A model generated the notes under the pieces. That model saw only the letters and a list, made by a program, of their open reading frames with translations. It made no database searches and was not told the DNA's origin. From assembly GCF_900116195.1 (NCBI RefSeq), contig NZ_FOZW01000005.1:310001-374000 (forward strand): 64,000 nucleotides of DNA, written 5' to 3'. Within the stretch, counting starts at the first letter, position 1. Every line of letters starts with the position of its first letter. A program made the position numbers and the translations under genes. The DNA comes from Alloyangia pacifica (GTDB lineage Bacteria > Pseudomonadota > Alphaproteobacteria > Rhodobacterales > Rhodobacteraceae). Positions 7,832-16,715 of the stretch are shown piece after piece.

Positions 7832-9217
7832 TCAGGCGGCGGGAGCTTCCAACGCCGAGCTGGAAATGTCGGCGCGTTCGAGCTCCTCTCCGACCCGCCG
7901 GATGACTCCGCTCGATGTGGGCAGATACTCGAACCGTCCTTGCCGGCCGACGCTGATGATTCCGCACTCCGACACCCGGGCCAACGCCTTCTCGAGCTTG
8001 CCGACGGTTCCCGGCGGGTAGAAGGGATAGGCGTTTCGAACCAACTCGTGACCTTCGAGCTTTGCATCGCGGATCAGGCCCAGCTCCGTCATGTGCCGGC
8101 AGAGATCGGCAAAGGCCTCCTCCGGGTCCGCCGCCTTTCCCGGTGGCAAGGTCACCTCGGCCGAAAAATATTCCCGTCCCCCGGTCTCCCGTTCAGGATA
8201 TATCCGTGAATAGAGCGTGGCGCGTTTCCAGCGCCCCTCGGCGTGAAAATTGAACAGCACGTTGCCCGCTTCCTTGGGAATGTCGACTCCCGAGACGAAG
8301 AGCGTGAGCATGTCGAGAGCCAACAACCCGCTGTCTTCCCCAAAGAGGAGTTCGTAGATCGTCGGGAGGGGAATGGCGCTGATCACGGTGTCCGCCAGGT
8401 AAATGCCGCCATTGGTCGTGACTGTGAAGTTTCCCGGAGTGCCACTTATTCCAGTGACCTTTTGGGACATGACGAACTTTACCGCGCGCGCCTCCAGATT
8501 GGCCTGGATCGGCTCGAAGAGCGTTTGGAATCCGCTTGCCGGGCGCACCCGCAGCGGAACGGGCGGGCCCTTGCGGAATGGTTTTCTGCGCAACGCCCGT
8601 AGGGCGGATCGCAGAATGGCGTCAGTTCGTGTGGCCTGCTCGACGAATTTCATTCTGTGAAAGAAGAAACTTTCGTCCACTTCTGCGGGCGGTACGTGAT
8701 TGAAGCGTTCCATGTAGCTTCGAAGCCCGGTGCCTTCGAAAATCGAGCGACCGAGGCGGGTCCGGCACGCGGTCTCGAGCGTGCCGTCGCGGGCGCCTCG
8801 CATGCGGGACCAGCCCATATCGGCGAGTCCGCGCAGCAAGAGCAGTTTCTTCCATTTCATCAGGTCGCGCGGCTCGAAGGGATAGTGAAGCAGCGTCGCC
8901 TCAGGGCTGATCCGGCGCTGGATTCGGCGGACGGGCGGGCTCAGCTCGCGCAGCCCCGGGGCCAGACCGAAAAGGCGCGCATTGTCTTCATAGAAGATGC
9001 TGCCCGCGTCGAAGGTGTAAGGCCCGATTTCGCGCGAGCGATGAACTCCGCCGCAGGTTTCGGATTCTTCGATGACGGTAACGTCATGACCGAGTCGTGC
9101 CAGCGTATCGGCAGCGGTGAGCCCTGCGATGCCACCGCCGAGGATGAGCACGCGCGCAGAAGTCGGAGGGGGTATTTCAGCGGTGAGTTTCTGTGCGTTC
9201 AGCGAGTGAGCGTCCAC
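7832..9217 (-). CDS. FAD-dependent oxidoreductase, UDP-galactopyranose mutase-like, 461 aa
   Basis: Near residue 23 there is a dinucleotide-binding motif, VLILGGGIAGLTAADTLAR, followed by the acidic end of the second strand (VIEESETCGG). This is the FAD site of the amine oxidase / protoporphyrinogen oxidase / UDP-galactopyranose mutase superfamily. The C-terminus has GRQGRFEYLPTSSGVIRRV, the second flavin-contacting segment, in the place where mutases have a similar stretch. Its setting in a polysaccharide island favours a sugar-nucleotide or lipid-linked sugar oxidoreductase or mutase. The substrate cannot be assigned. It stands alone on the minus strand between two RTX twins, convergent with the first and divergent from the second. 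Confidence 0.75.
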   Translation of the reverse strand: MDAHSLNAQKLTAEIPPPTSARVLILGGGIAGLTAADTLARLGHDVTVIEESETCGGVHRSREIGPYTFDAGSIFYEDNARLFGLAPGLRELSPPVRRIQRRISPEATLLHYPFEPRDLMKWKKLLLLRGLADMGWSRMRGARDGTLETACRTRLGRSIFEGTGLRSYMERFNHVPPAEVDESFFFHRMKFVEQATRTDAILRSALRALRRKPFRKGPPVPLRVRPASGFQTLFEPIQANLEARAVKFVMSQKVTGISGTPGNFTVTTNGGIYLADTVISAIPLPTIYELLFGEDSGLLALDMLTLFVSGVDIPKEAGNVLFNFHAEGRWKRATLYSRIYPERETGGREYFSAEVTLPPGKAADPEEAFADLCRHMTELGLIRDAKLEGHELVRNAYPFYPPGTVGKLEKALARVSECGIISVGRQGRFEYLPTSSGVIRRVGEELERADISSSALEAPAA

Positions 9218-9759
9218 GTCTTGCCCCTTGGTTGAGTTACTCGATCAATTCTCGCTGAATTTCTTAAGCAAGATATTGATATTTACATTTTGGGCTGGCG
9301 ACGGGCCTTTTCGGCGATCTTTCGCCCAAGGATTGCTCACGATCTGCGACGCGAATTCATACGGGTTCCCGCCTTCGTGGTCGGTACAAGAATACCGCGT
9401 CCGTGATTCGCGCTTCGCATCGCATGTGCTGCCCGGAATTCTTGCCAGAGAATGTTTCAACCTAAACGAGCAGAATTCACGCTGGCTTGCAAGTCACAGG
9501 CGATGTGCTGACGAAAAAGTCGACTGGTCAGGGCGTTATCTAGAAAATCGGGGCAAAAATTGGGTTGAAAGAGGCCGAACTGGGTTAACTTCCTGTCCAT
9601 AATGCGGCATTAGTGTGGCATTCGGAGGAGCCGCGACCCGACGCGAGGACAGAATTTCTACGGCTGATCAAGGGGCTGTTTGTCCATCAGCTTTTGCACT
9701 CGTCGGGACAGGAACGCGGTTTTCGAGGGCACTGGTTCTTTATTGTAAGGGAAGTAAAC
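9218..9759. promoter_or_regulatory. Divergent spacer between the oxidoreductase and RTX twin B
   Basis: This 542-base spacer is AT-richer than the genes on either side and holds no convincing coding region. A short inverted repeat, CGGTA-6-TACCG, lies at 9382-9397. The string CAAAAATTGGGTTGAAA at 9554-9570 is nearly repeated at 21112-21128, in front of the giant RTX gene. Both flanking genes read away from this spacer, so their promoters should be here. Confidence 0.5.
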
Positions 9760-10437
9760 ATGAGTACGGTTATTTACGCGGGCGACGAGCCCGTCGAAGG
9801 CGGCGGTGGCAGCAAATTGATCATCGGCCTCGACCAAAACGACACGCTTTCGGGCGGCGCGAACCGGGACACGATCATCGGCGGCAAGGGCAACGACAGC
9901 ATCAGTGGTGACGCGAGCAACGACATCCTGAAAGGTGGCGGCGGCCTCGACCACATCGAAGGTGGGGCGCAGGACGACAAGCTGTACGGTGGCGCCGGCA
10001 ACGATCGCATGGATGGTGGGTCGGGCAACGACAAACTCTACGGCGGAGTCGGCAACGATCGCATGGATGGCGGCGAAGGCAATGACCGCGTTTATGGCGG
10101 GACCGGCAGCGATGCCGTGGCCGGCGGCGACGGCGACGACGTGATCTACGGCGACAACCCCAGCGACGGCGACGACAACGAAGGCTACGCAGACTTCTTC
10201 GTGTTCGACAACGACGACGGCAACGACAAGGTCTTCGACTTCGAAGAGGGTGTTGACAGCGTCTTCCTCAGCGATGCGGTCGATCTGTCCGCCGTGTCCT
10301 TCTCCTATACCGGCAGCGGCAACACGGTGATGACCTACGGGGATACCACCGTGACCTTCTATGATGCACATGTCGACGCGGACGACATCCTCACATCGGC
10401 GGATTACGCCACGGTCGAGGACCTTCCCTTCGCTTGA
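9760..10437 (+). CDS. Small RTX calcium-binding protein (twin B), 225 aa
   Basis: This is a paralogue of the small RTX protein upstream of the oxidoreductase gene. The shared core, including [19 protein letters not shown], is nearly identical. The first ten residues and the C-terminal 60 residues have diverged. It carries about eleven GGxGxDxUx calcium-binding nonapeptides and then a DFFVFDNDDGNDKVFDFEEG segment typical of the end of type I secreted RTX proteins. The ATG is preceded by AAGGGAAG; the frame is open further upstream but without protein character. No Sec signal is present. A calcium-dependent matrix protein is likely, by context only. Confidence 0.8.
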   Translation: MSTVIYAGDEPVEGGGGSKLIIGLDQNDTLSGGANRDTIIGGKGNDSISGDASNDILKGGGGLDHIEGGAQDDKLYGGAGNDRMDGGSGNDKLYGGVGNDRMDGGEGNDRVYGGTGSDAVAGGDGDDVIYGDNPSDGDDNEGYADFFVFDNDDGNDKVFDFEEGVDSVFLSDAVDLSAVSFSYTGSGNTVMTYGDTTVTFYDAHVDADDILTSADYATVEDLPFA

Positions 10438-10471
10438 TCGGTTTCGGCGATTTGACGCCAAAGCGAAATTC

Positions 10472-10500
10472 AAGGGCCGGCGCATGCGCCGGCCCTTTTT
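10472..10500 (+). terminator. Strong intrinsic terminator after RTX twin B
   Basis: A perfect 26-base palindrome (AAGGGCCGGCGCA and its complement) continues into a T-run. It separates the RTX gene from the convergent glycosyltransferase operon. Confidence 0.85.
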
Positions 10501-10530
10501 CGTAGCTACAGAAAATTTGTCGTGGCCAGG

Positions 10531-11607
10531 TCAAGCCAGGGGCGCGATGACATCCCAAAGGCGGTCCCCGGCGGCGCGCCAACTGAGTTCGGCTGCCCGT
10601 GTACTCCCCGCATCTCGAAGAGCATCGGCTCGTTCCGGAGACTCGAGAACACCCTGGATTGCCCGGCGCCAGCCTTCCGTATCTTCCGGGTCGACGAACT
10701 CGGCGCCCTCAGCGCAGACCTCGGGCATCGCCCCGGCGCTCGCGGCGATCACCGGCGTGCCGCAATGCATCGCCTCGATCGGCGGCAGGCCGAAGCCTTC
10801 GGTTCGGGAGGGGAAGGCAAAGACTGCGGCGCCCTCGTAAAGCGACCGAAGCGCGCCGTCCGACACGAAACCGGTGAAAACGGTGCCGTCTGGCGGGGTC
10901 CAGCCCTTGGCGCGATAGGCCTGCTCGCCCGGCCCGCCGGCCACGACCAGCCGCAGACCGCCCGGGGCAGGGGCGCGCATCGCCTCGAACACACGCGCGA
11001 TATTCTTGTAGCCCTTGGCCGAGCCTACAACCATAACGTAGCGCCCCGGTTCCAGCCCGTGCTCGGAAAGGATGTGCGGCTCGGGAGCGACATCGAGGAT
11101 GTGATCCGTGCCATTGTGCACGACGTCGATCTTCTCCGTGGTGCCGACCCGGTGACTCGCGAGCGACTCCCGCGAAAACCCGGACACCGTCAGAATGCGC
11201 CGCGCCCGCGCGCCGATGAGCGGCAGGAGCGCGCGGTAGGCAGTCGCCTGTCGCCCGGAATAATCCGCCGGGTAAAGATAGGTCTGAGCATCGTGGATCA
11301 TCACCACGGAGTTGCTGTGCAGTACCGGCGCGAGGTTGCAGAAGTTGACCAGCAACCGCCCGCGGGAGATCCGGGGGAGTGTCAACATTTCCCAGCCTTG
11401 GCCCGTCCCGAACCGGCCGGCATGCACTTCCGGCACCAGGAGCGGGAAGTCGGGGTCAGGTTCGGTAGGGCGCGGTGCGAGCAGGCGAATATCATGTCCG
11501 GCCGCGCGCGCTCGTTCGATCAGCAGGCTGGCATAATGGGCCGCGGTCCGGTGCACACCGTTCAGCCCGGCGCCCAAAAACTTACCGTTTACATCGATTC
11601 CAGTCAT
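10531..11607 (-). CDS. Family 4 (GT-B) glycosyltransferase, 358 aa
   Basis: The protein begins with a GT-B type N-terminal motif, GAGLNGVHRTAAHYAS. Its C-terminal half carries the family 4 signature region: VMVVGSAKGYKNIARVFEA, then VFTGFVSDGALRSLYEGA, then FAFPSRTEGFGLPPIEAMHCGTPV with the EGFGLPxxEA donor-binding motif. It should use a nucleotide sugar at the inner face of the membrane to extend the lipid-linked repeat unit. It is the last gene of a minus-strand operon: the flippase and a sulfotransferase lie upstream, with only three bases between the sulfotransferase stop and this ATG. Confidence 0.88.
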   Translation of the reverse strand: MTGIDVNGKFLGAGLNGVHRTAAHYASLLIERARAAGHDIRLLAPRPTEPDPDFPLLVPEVHAGRFGTGQGWEMLTLPRISRGRLLVNFCNLAPVLHSNSVVMIHDAQTYLYPADYSGRQATAYRALLPLIGARARRILTVSGFSRESLASHRVGTTEKIDVVHNGTDHILDVAPEPHILSEHGLEPGRYVMVVGSAKGYKNIARVFEAMRAPAPGGLRLVVAGGPGEQAYRAKGWTPPDGTVFTGFVSDGALRSLYEGAAVFAFPSRTEGFGLPPIEAMHCGTPVIAASAGAMPEVCAEGAEFVDPEDTEGWRRAIQGVLESPERADALRDAGSTRAAELSWRAAGDRLWDVIAPLA

Positions 11608-11610
11608 TCT

Positions 11611-12465
11611 TCAGGCCGCGCTTGTCGTCTGTTGTTCGGCTGCATTCGCCTGCGCCTCGCGGTGCAGGTCGGCGTCCGCAGCATAGTACTCGGCGATGAA
11701 GCCTTCGATCTCCGGGCCGAAGTCGATGGCGGAGTAGCCCTTGGACGCATTCGAGAAAACGCCGCTGGCCATCCACAGCGGGTGCAGACGGCGTTTCACC
11801 GCATGGGGCATCAACTTGCGTCCGGCAAATCGCGCTGCCGGCTGGAGGGCTCGCGCCCAGGGTTTCGGTTGGCGGCGGGCATGATCGTGACCGATCGACA
11901 AGTGCAGACCGACATGCGCTTCAATCCACGAGGCGGCACTCGCCATTTGGCTCATGGGGAAGATCGCGTCGATTTGCCGGACGCCATCGACGTTGACGAA
12001 ATCTACTTGTGGGGTGAAGTGGATATACTCCAGCCCCAGCACGCGAGGGTGCTCCGAGAGCCATTCTTTCACACGAGTCGCCTCGTGGATCACGAGATCG
12101 TCTTCGGCGCGGATCGCTCCGGCGCCGCCGAACTCCCTCAGTCGCTGCATGAGGGCAGAAATGAAACGTTCCCGCGGCGCTCGGGTCAGAGCCAGGCTTT
12201 GGCTGGCCTGAAGAACCTTCCAACACGCCGGAAAGTGGTCGCGCATGACCCAGAGTGGCAGGTGGGCGGGATGGATGGGGCCAAGCACGGGATGCTCATA
12301 GCCGGATTCAGACGTTCGTGCTGCTTCATCTTCGGAAATGCCGAGATCCTCTGCGAGAGGCGCGAAGCTCAGTTCGCCAGCGTGTGACATCGCGTTTCGA
12401 ACGCTTTGCCCGCCGTTCTTGGGGATGTGGACGAACAGAAAATTGCTCTCTGGGAGAAATCTCAT
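11611..12465 (-). CDS. Sulfotransferase (Sulfotransfer_2-like), 284 aa
   Basis: The PAPS-binding loop is at residues 11-22 (VHIPKNGGQSVR). The 3'-phosphate region is SLALTRAPRERFISALMQ near residues 88-105. The form FVHIPKxGG is typical of the Sulfotransfer_2 family, which includes carbohydrate sulfotransferases. No signal peptide is present, though the C-terminus is basic and could touch the membrane. It lies between the flippase and a glycosyltransferase in one operon, so it probably sulfates the repeat unit before translocation. It is a different type from the other two sulfotransferases in the island. Confidence 0.82.
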   Translation of the reverse strand: MRFLPESNFLFVHIPKNGGQSVRNAMSHAGELSFAPLAEDLGISEDEAARTSESGYEHPVLGPIHPAHLPLWVMRDHFPACWKVLQASQSLALTRAPRERFISALMQRLREFGGAGAIRAEDDLVIHEATRVKEWLSEHPRVLGLEYIHFTPQVDFVNVDGVRQIDAIFPMSQMASAASWIEAHVGLHLSIGHDHARRQPKPWARALQPAARFAGRKLMPHAVKRRLHPLWMASGVFSNASKGYSAIDFGPEIEGFIAEYYAADADLHREAQANAAEQQTTSAA

Positions 12466-12490
12466 CTATGGGCCTTTCATACTTGGCTTG

Positions 12491-13957
12491 TCATCCAGAA
12501 AAGACGTTCAATGTGAATACCTTGAGCTTCGAGCCTATCGCGAGAAGTGCAAGCGCCAAGAGCGAGGCGACAGCGAGCCCGATGCTGATGGACTGGGCGC
12601 CCTCGCCGAGAGCCGTGCGGATCGGAGACCAGATTTCATAGAGCACGAGGCCGAACCCAGCGGACAGGGCCGCAGCGACGATCAACGCGCGCGTCGTGCG
12701 GCCGACGGAAATGCCGGACCGTTTCAGGATGTAGAGAGCCGACAGCGTATTCAAGAGCATCACGGCCGCTTGGCTCCAGGCAAGGACCGACAATCCGAAG
12801 GGCGACGCGGCGAGAGCTGAAGCAATGGTAATGACCGTCCAGAACAAGTTGAACGAAAAGAGTTTGCCCGTCTGGCTCTGGGCGGCAAGAGCCGGTTCAA
12901 GCACGAGCGTGCCGATATTGAGCACGGAGCGCACGGCCATGGCGTAAGTCACCGCAAGAGCTGCAGAGTAGGCCGGGTTGAAGAAGACGTCCACGACGGC
13001 TGGCGCGAAAACGATGGTGACCGCTGCGACGATCCCGGTAAGAAGCATGACCGAGCCGACGAACCTTTCGAGGGGGTTCGCGAGGTCCGCGCCTGTCCTT
13101 CCAGCGATCCCGAACTGAGTCAGCGCAAAGCTGCGCATGGGTTGCGACACAATATCAATCGCGCCGCCCGCGACCCGGCTTCCGAAGCGGTAGAGGCCGG
13201 CCTCGGCTGTGGTGAACATGAGGCCAAGCAAGAGGTCTCCGGCGTAGCGGGACAGGAAATTCAAGAAGCGGGATCCGTACAACCCGCCCGAGAAACCGGT
13301 TGCGCGGCGCGCAAGTGCCTTGTCGAAAAGAAAGCCGGGCCGGTCCTTGCTGAATGTGAGGTAGAGCGCCGCACCCGACAGCACCCGCAGATAGCGAAAA
13401 GCGACGAGGGCGAAGAGAGACTGCCACAGCCACAGCAACGCAGCACCTCCGACCAGCGCGATGAAATTCTGCGCGAACATGATGGCGAAGTGCAGATCGA
13501 CGGCCTGTCGCCGCAGCAGCGCGGCGGAAAACCAGGCACCCGCCCCGGCCACGGGTTGGGCAGCGGCCAGCAGCAACAGGACCGGAAAGAGCTCCGGCGA
13601 GTCGAAGGCCCAGGAGATCGGCAGCGCCGCTATGGCGAGCAGGGCAGCAGCAATGGTCGCTAGCCCGGTGATCATCCAGAAGCTCGTCGACAGGACGGTT
13701 TCGTCGTCGTCCTTCGAGGTGACGATGAAATGGTAGAACCCTGTGTAGGTGAGCGTCTGGATCAGCGTGATAAACACGATCCCGAGGCTATACACGCCGT
13801 ATTCAGCAGGCAGCAGGAAACGTGCGGCCAGCAGAGTGATCACGAAGGTGGAAATTTGCTGAAGCGAGCGTGCCACGAAGGCGAACATCGCCCTGCCGCT
13901 GCGCCGGGCTTTGCTGAGCCCTTTGCCCGCGTCAGCCTTGGCCTCGATTTCAGGCAT
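12491..13957 (-). CDS. Wzx-like oligosaccharide flippase, 488 aa
   Basis: The protein is an integral membrane protein with about 12 to 14 hydrophobic segments spread over its length. Its N-terminal layout (ARSLQQISTFVITLLAARFL, then ALLRRQAVDLHFA) is typical of the polysaccharide biosynthesis flippases in the MATE/MVF superfamily. It should move undecaprenyl-linked repeat units across the inner membrane. It heads a minus-strand operon with a sulfotransferase and a family 4 glycosyltransferase, and is divergent from the polymerase-like gene. The pairing of a flippase with a Wzy-like protein and a Wzz/kinase means a Wzx/Wzy-dependent pathway. Confidence 0.88.
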   Translation of the reverse strand: MPEIEAKADAGKGLSKARRSGRAMFAFVARSLQQISTFVITLLAARFLLPAEYGVYSLGIVFITLIQTLTYTGFYHFIVTSKDDDETVLSTSFWMITGLATIAAALLAIAALPISWAFDSPELFPVLLLLAAAQPVAGAGAWFSAALLRRQAVDLHFAIMFAQNFIALVGGAALLWLWQSLFALVAFRYLRVLSGAALYLTFSKDRPGFLFDKALARRATGFSGGLYGSRFLNFLSRYAGDLLLGLMFTTAEAGLYRFGSRVAGGAIDIVSQPMRSFALTQFGIAGRTGADLANPLERFVGSVMLLTGIVAAVTIVFAPAVVDVFFNPAYSAALAVTYAMAVRSVLNIGTLVLEPALAAQSQTGKLFSFNLFWTVITIASALAASPFGLSVLAWSQAAVMLLNTLSALYILKRSGISVGRTTRALIVAAALSAGFGLVLYEIWSPIRTALGEGAQSISIGLAVASLLALALLAIGSKLKVFTLNVFSG

Positions 13958-14093
13958 AATGTAATGAAAACCCTTATTCGGAACGATTGAACTATGCGCA
14001 GGCCGCCCATCGGGCTACAACAGAAATTAAGCTATACAGTTCGAATATTTGTGAACTGCTCCTCCCGTGTCGAAGGCTTGTTCAACTGGTGAA
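13958..14093. promoter_or_regulatory. Divergent promoter region between flippase and polymerase genes
   Basis: This 136-base spacer separates two operons read in opposite directions and should hold both promoters. It is relatively AT-rich around 14020-14050. I see no clear operator. Confidence 0.4.
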
Positions 14094-15530
14094 ATGCAGA
14101 TCGTTCCAAGCACGCTGATCGCGTTCGCGCTGGTCATGCTCCTGATCCACCGTGGGCGCTTCGAAGGGGTCATCATCCTCTTCTCGCTCATCCCATTTGG
14201 TATGATGGCGGCGTTTAACCTGCCGGCAGTCGGCAACACCTCGATTCTTGCCGTTGACTTGGCCGCGATCACCCTCGCTTGCATGTTCCTGCCGCAGCGT
14301 AGCCTGAACCGGGACCTGGGATTGATCTTTGCGCCACGCGGCACCGCGCTGCCGCTGATGGGCTTCCTGATATATGCGGCAATCGGATCGATTTTCCTGC
14401 CGCGCGTGTTCGAGGGCGCGACCGAGGTCTTCAGTATCGGCCGCGTCGCGAACCAGATCGGCATCGTGATGCGCCCCTTGTCCCCCGGCGGCGGTAATCT
14501 GTCCCAGCTTCTGAGGATCATGCTCAGCCTGCTGGTGTTTCTCGTGGTTGTGCTGGTCATGCTGCGCCAGCAGAGTCCGGGACTTGCGCGCCGCGCGATG
14601 ATCGCGGTGACCATCGTCCATGCGGGCCTGGGATTTCTGGACATCGCGACGCAGGCGACGGGCACGGCCTTCATTCTCGAGCCGGTGCGTACGGCCAACT
14701 ACGCGCTGACACTTGGTCAGGAAATGGCAGGTCTCAACAGGGTGATCGGGGGCTTTCCGGAGGCGTCTTCCTATTCCTACGTGACGCTCGGGCTCTTCGG
14801 CTATTGGCTCAGCTACTGGTTCCACGACAAGAGCGGCTCGCGACTTCCGCTCATTCTGCTGTTGCTGACCTTGTTCCTGATCCTTCGCGGAACCTCTTCC
14901 TCGGCCTACGTCGGCCTCGCGCTCCTTGTTTTCATCTTTGCGCTCATGCGTCTTCGCGAGTTGGCGAGCCATCAGAGGCTTGATGGGCGCCTGGTTGCGG
15001 TCTTGGTGGGCGCAATTGGGATCGTTCCCCTGATTTTCATAGGGGTTTACACGCTCTATGAGCTGGTGCCCGGCTTCACTGACTTCATCGATCGATCGCT
15101 GTTGAACAAGCTGTCGAGCGACTCCGGGGTCGAGCGAATGAGTTGGAACCGCCAGGCGTTCCGCAATTTCCTCGACACTTACATGCTTGGCGCGGGGCTT
15201 GGCTCGGTGCGGGCGTCGAACTGGCTCGTGGCGACACTGTCGACAACGGGTCTGGTTGGCCTGGGCTTGATGCTCACCTTCCTCTGGCGCCTCTTCCGCA
15301 CTTCCATCGAGGTCGACGACCCCGAAACCGCAGTACTCTTGATGTCGCTGAAGATGGGCTGCGCCGGCTGCATCGCGAGATCCCTGGTAGTGAAGGCCAC
15401 GCCGAACCTGGACTTCCTGTTCTTCGGCATGGCCGGGCTGTTGGTCGGACTCGCTCTCAGGATTCACCAGGACGCTCATACGCAAATGGAACCTGCAGCA
15501 ATCTCAAGGCCCCGGGCGACGGTGGTCTAG
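14094..15530 (+). CDS. Wzy/O-antigen-ligase-like polymerase, about 478 aa
   Basis: This is a polytopic membrane protein with about ten or more hydrophobic helices and one long periplasmic loop at about residues 320-370 (LYELVPGFTDFIDRS and beyond), as in Wzy polymerases and WaaL ligases. Weak sequence conservation is normal for this class, so the call rests on topology and on the neighbouring flippase, chain-length kinase and acyltransferase genes. The ATG was preferred over a GTG nine codons upstream; neither has a strong ribosome site. The acyltransferase gene follows 65 bases downstream on the same strand. Confidence 0.75.
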   Translation: MQIVPSTLIAFALVMLLIHRGRFEGVIILFSLIPFGMMAAFNLPAVGNTSILAVDLAAITLACMFLPQRSLNRDLGLIFAPRGTALPLMGFLIYAAIGSIFLPRVFEGATEVFSIGRVANQIGIVMRPLSPGGGNLSQLLRIMLSLLVFLVVVLVMLRQQSPGLARRAMIAVTIVHAGLGFLDIATQATGTAFILEPVRTANYALTLGQEMAGLNRVIGGFPEASSYSYVTLGLFGYWLSYWFHDKSGSRLPLILLLLTLFLILRGTSSSAYVGLALLVFIFALMRLRELASHQRLDGRLVAVLVGAIGIVPLIFIGVYTLYELVPGFTDFIDRSLLNKLSSDSGVERMSWNRQAFRNFLDTYMLGAGLGSVRASNWLVATLSTTGLVGLGLMLTFLWRLFRTSIEVDDPETAVLLMSLKMGCAGCIARSLVVKATPNLDFLFFGMAGLLVGLALRIHQDAHTQMEPAAISRPRATVV

Positions 15531-15595
15531 GGGCGTTGCGAGAGTCCGGCCCGAAACCGACCGACCCCAAGCCTTTTTGGTACGAGGAGAAATCT

Positions 15596-16675
15596 GTGGT
15601 CTCAGAGCACATCGCACGAAAAGCATCGGGACAGATTCAGGCGGTTCAATATCTGCGCGGCGTGGCCGCCATGATGGTCGTTGTTCACCACGCCTTGCAC
15701 GACCGGGCAGGGTTCTTTTCTCCCTTTGCCGAGGTGGACTTGGGACGACCCGGGGTGCTCATCTTCTTCGTCATCAGCGGGTTCGTCATGATGCACGCCT
15801 GCCGGGGTGAGCCGGCCTCGACATTTGCCCGACGGCGGATCATCCGTGTGGTGCCGCTCTACTGGCTGATGACCCTGGTCTTTTTCGCCATAGTCTTCCG
15901 CAATGACCTTGCCGCAAACGAACCGCTTCGGCGCGTGCCCGAGCTGCTCGGCTCGCTCTTCTTCGTTCCGCACTATCACAGCGGGGTGCCGACCGAGATC
16001 TGGCCGATCCTGGTGCCGGGCTGGACGCTGAACTACGAAATGTTCTTCTTCGCGGTCTTCTTCGTCGGAATCCTTGCCGGTCGGCCCGGGCTCGTGGCGA
16101 GCCTCATTCTCGCAGCGCTTGTTGTGGTTGGTCAGGTCGTCGACAGCACGGATGCACGGGTCTTGACCTGGACAAGTCCGTTCCTGCTTCTCTTCATCTT
16201 CGGGATCGGACTTGCGGCGCTTTGGAAGCGCACGGATTTCCGTCGCGCTTGGCCGCTCCTGCCGATCGGCCTCGCCCTGGCATTCCTCGCCGGGTTCAGT
16301 GGGCTGCAGGGGGCATCGACGACCTTGGCGTTCTTCGTCGCCGCGGTTCTGACGGTGGCAGGTACGCTGGGCATTCAAAGCCTTGCTCCGAACCTGCACA
16401 TGAGCTGGCTGTCGGCCATCGGGGACGCCAGTTACTCGATCTATCTCAGCCACACGATCTTGATGGTCATTCTGTACAAGGGTCTCGCAAGGCTGCCGCT
16501 CGAAGGCTGGGCGCAATTCGTCGTGACGAATGGCCTCGCAGTAGTGATCTGCACAATTGCAGGCATCGCGATCTACCGGCTGGTCGAGCGTCCGATGATC
16601 CGCGCACTGCGGACCCGACTGGAACCCCGGCGCGAGCCCTCGGGAGCTGCTGCGCGTTCGGGTGGGACTACGTGA
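15596..16675 (+). CDS. Acyltransferase family 3 membrane protein (ExoZ-like), 359 aa
   Basis: The protein has the Acyl_transf_3 pattern: YLRGVAAMMVVVHHA near the start with the conserved histidines, then PGVLIFFVISGFVMMHA, and about ten membrane segments. ExoZ of Sinorhizobium, of the same family, acetylates succinoglycan. This enzyme probably adds acetyl or another acyl group to the polysaccharide made here. The start is a GTG with a GAGGAGA ribosome site five bases upstream. The frame is open far upstream, but that part overlaps the polymerase gene and is not used. The presence of an acylating enzyme fits the esterase domain of the spike protein in the same island. Confidence 0.85.
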   Translation: MVSEHIARKASGQIQAVQYLRGVAAMMVVVHHALHDRAGFFSPFAEVDLGRPGVLIFFVISGFVMMHACRGEPASTFARRRIIRVVPLYWLMTLVFFAIVFRNDLAANEPLRRVPELLGSLFFVPHYHSGVPTEIWPILVPGWTLNYEMFFFAVFFVGILAGRPGLVASLILAALVVVGQVVDSTDARVLTWTSPFLLLFIFGIGLAALWKRTDFRRAWPLLPIGLALAFLAGFSGLQGASTTLAFFVAAVLTVAGTLGIQSLAPNLHMSWLSAIGDASYSIYLSHTILMVILYKGLARLPLEGWAQFVVTNGLAVVICTIAGIAIYRLVERPMIRALRTRLEPRREPSGAAARSGGTT

Positions 16676-16715
16676 TCTGCGCGTCACTTTTTTGAATTGG
16701 GAACGATCTGAAGAC

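Noticed and set aside
9382-9397. Short inverted repeat CGGTA-6-TACCG as an operator
   Set aside because: Arms of five bases are expected by chance in a spacer of this size; it is mentioned but not treated as a site.
9228-9602. A 124-codon frame in the spacer upstream of RTX twin B
   Set aside because: It has no clear ribosome site or known motif, the composition is unlike neighbouring proteins, and the spacer is AT-rich in regulatory style.
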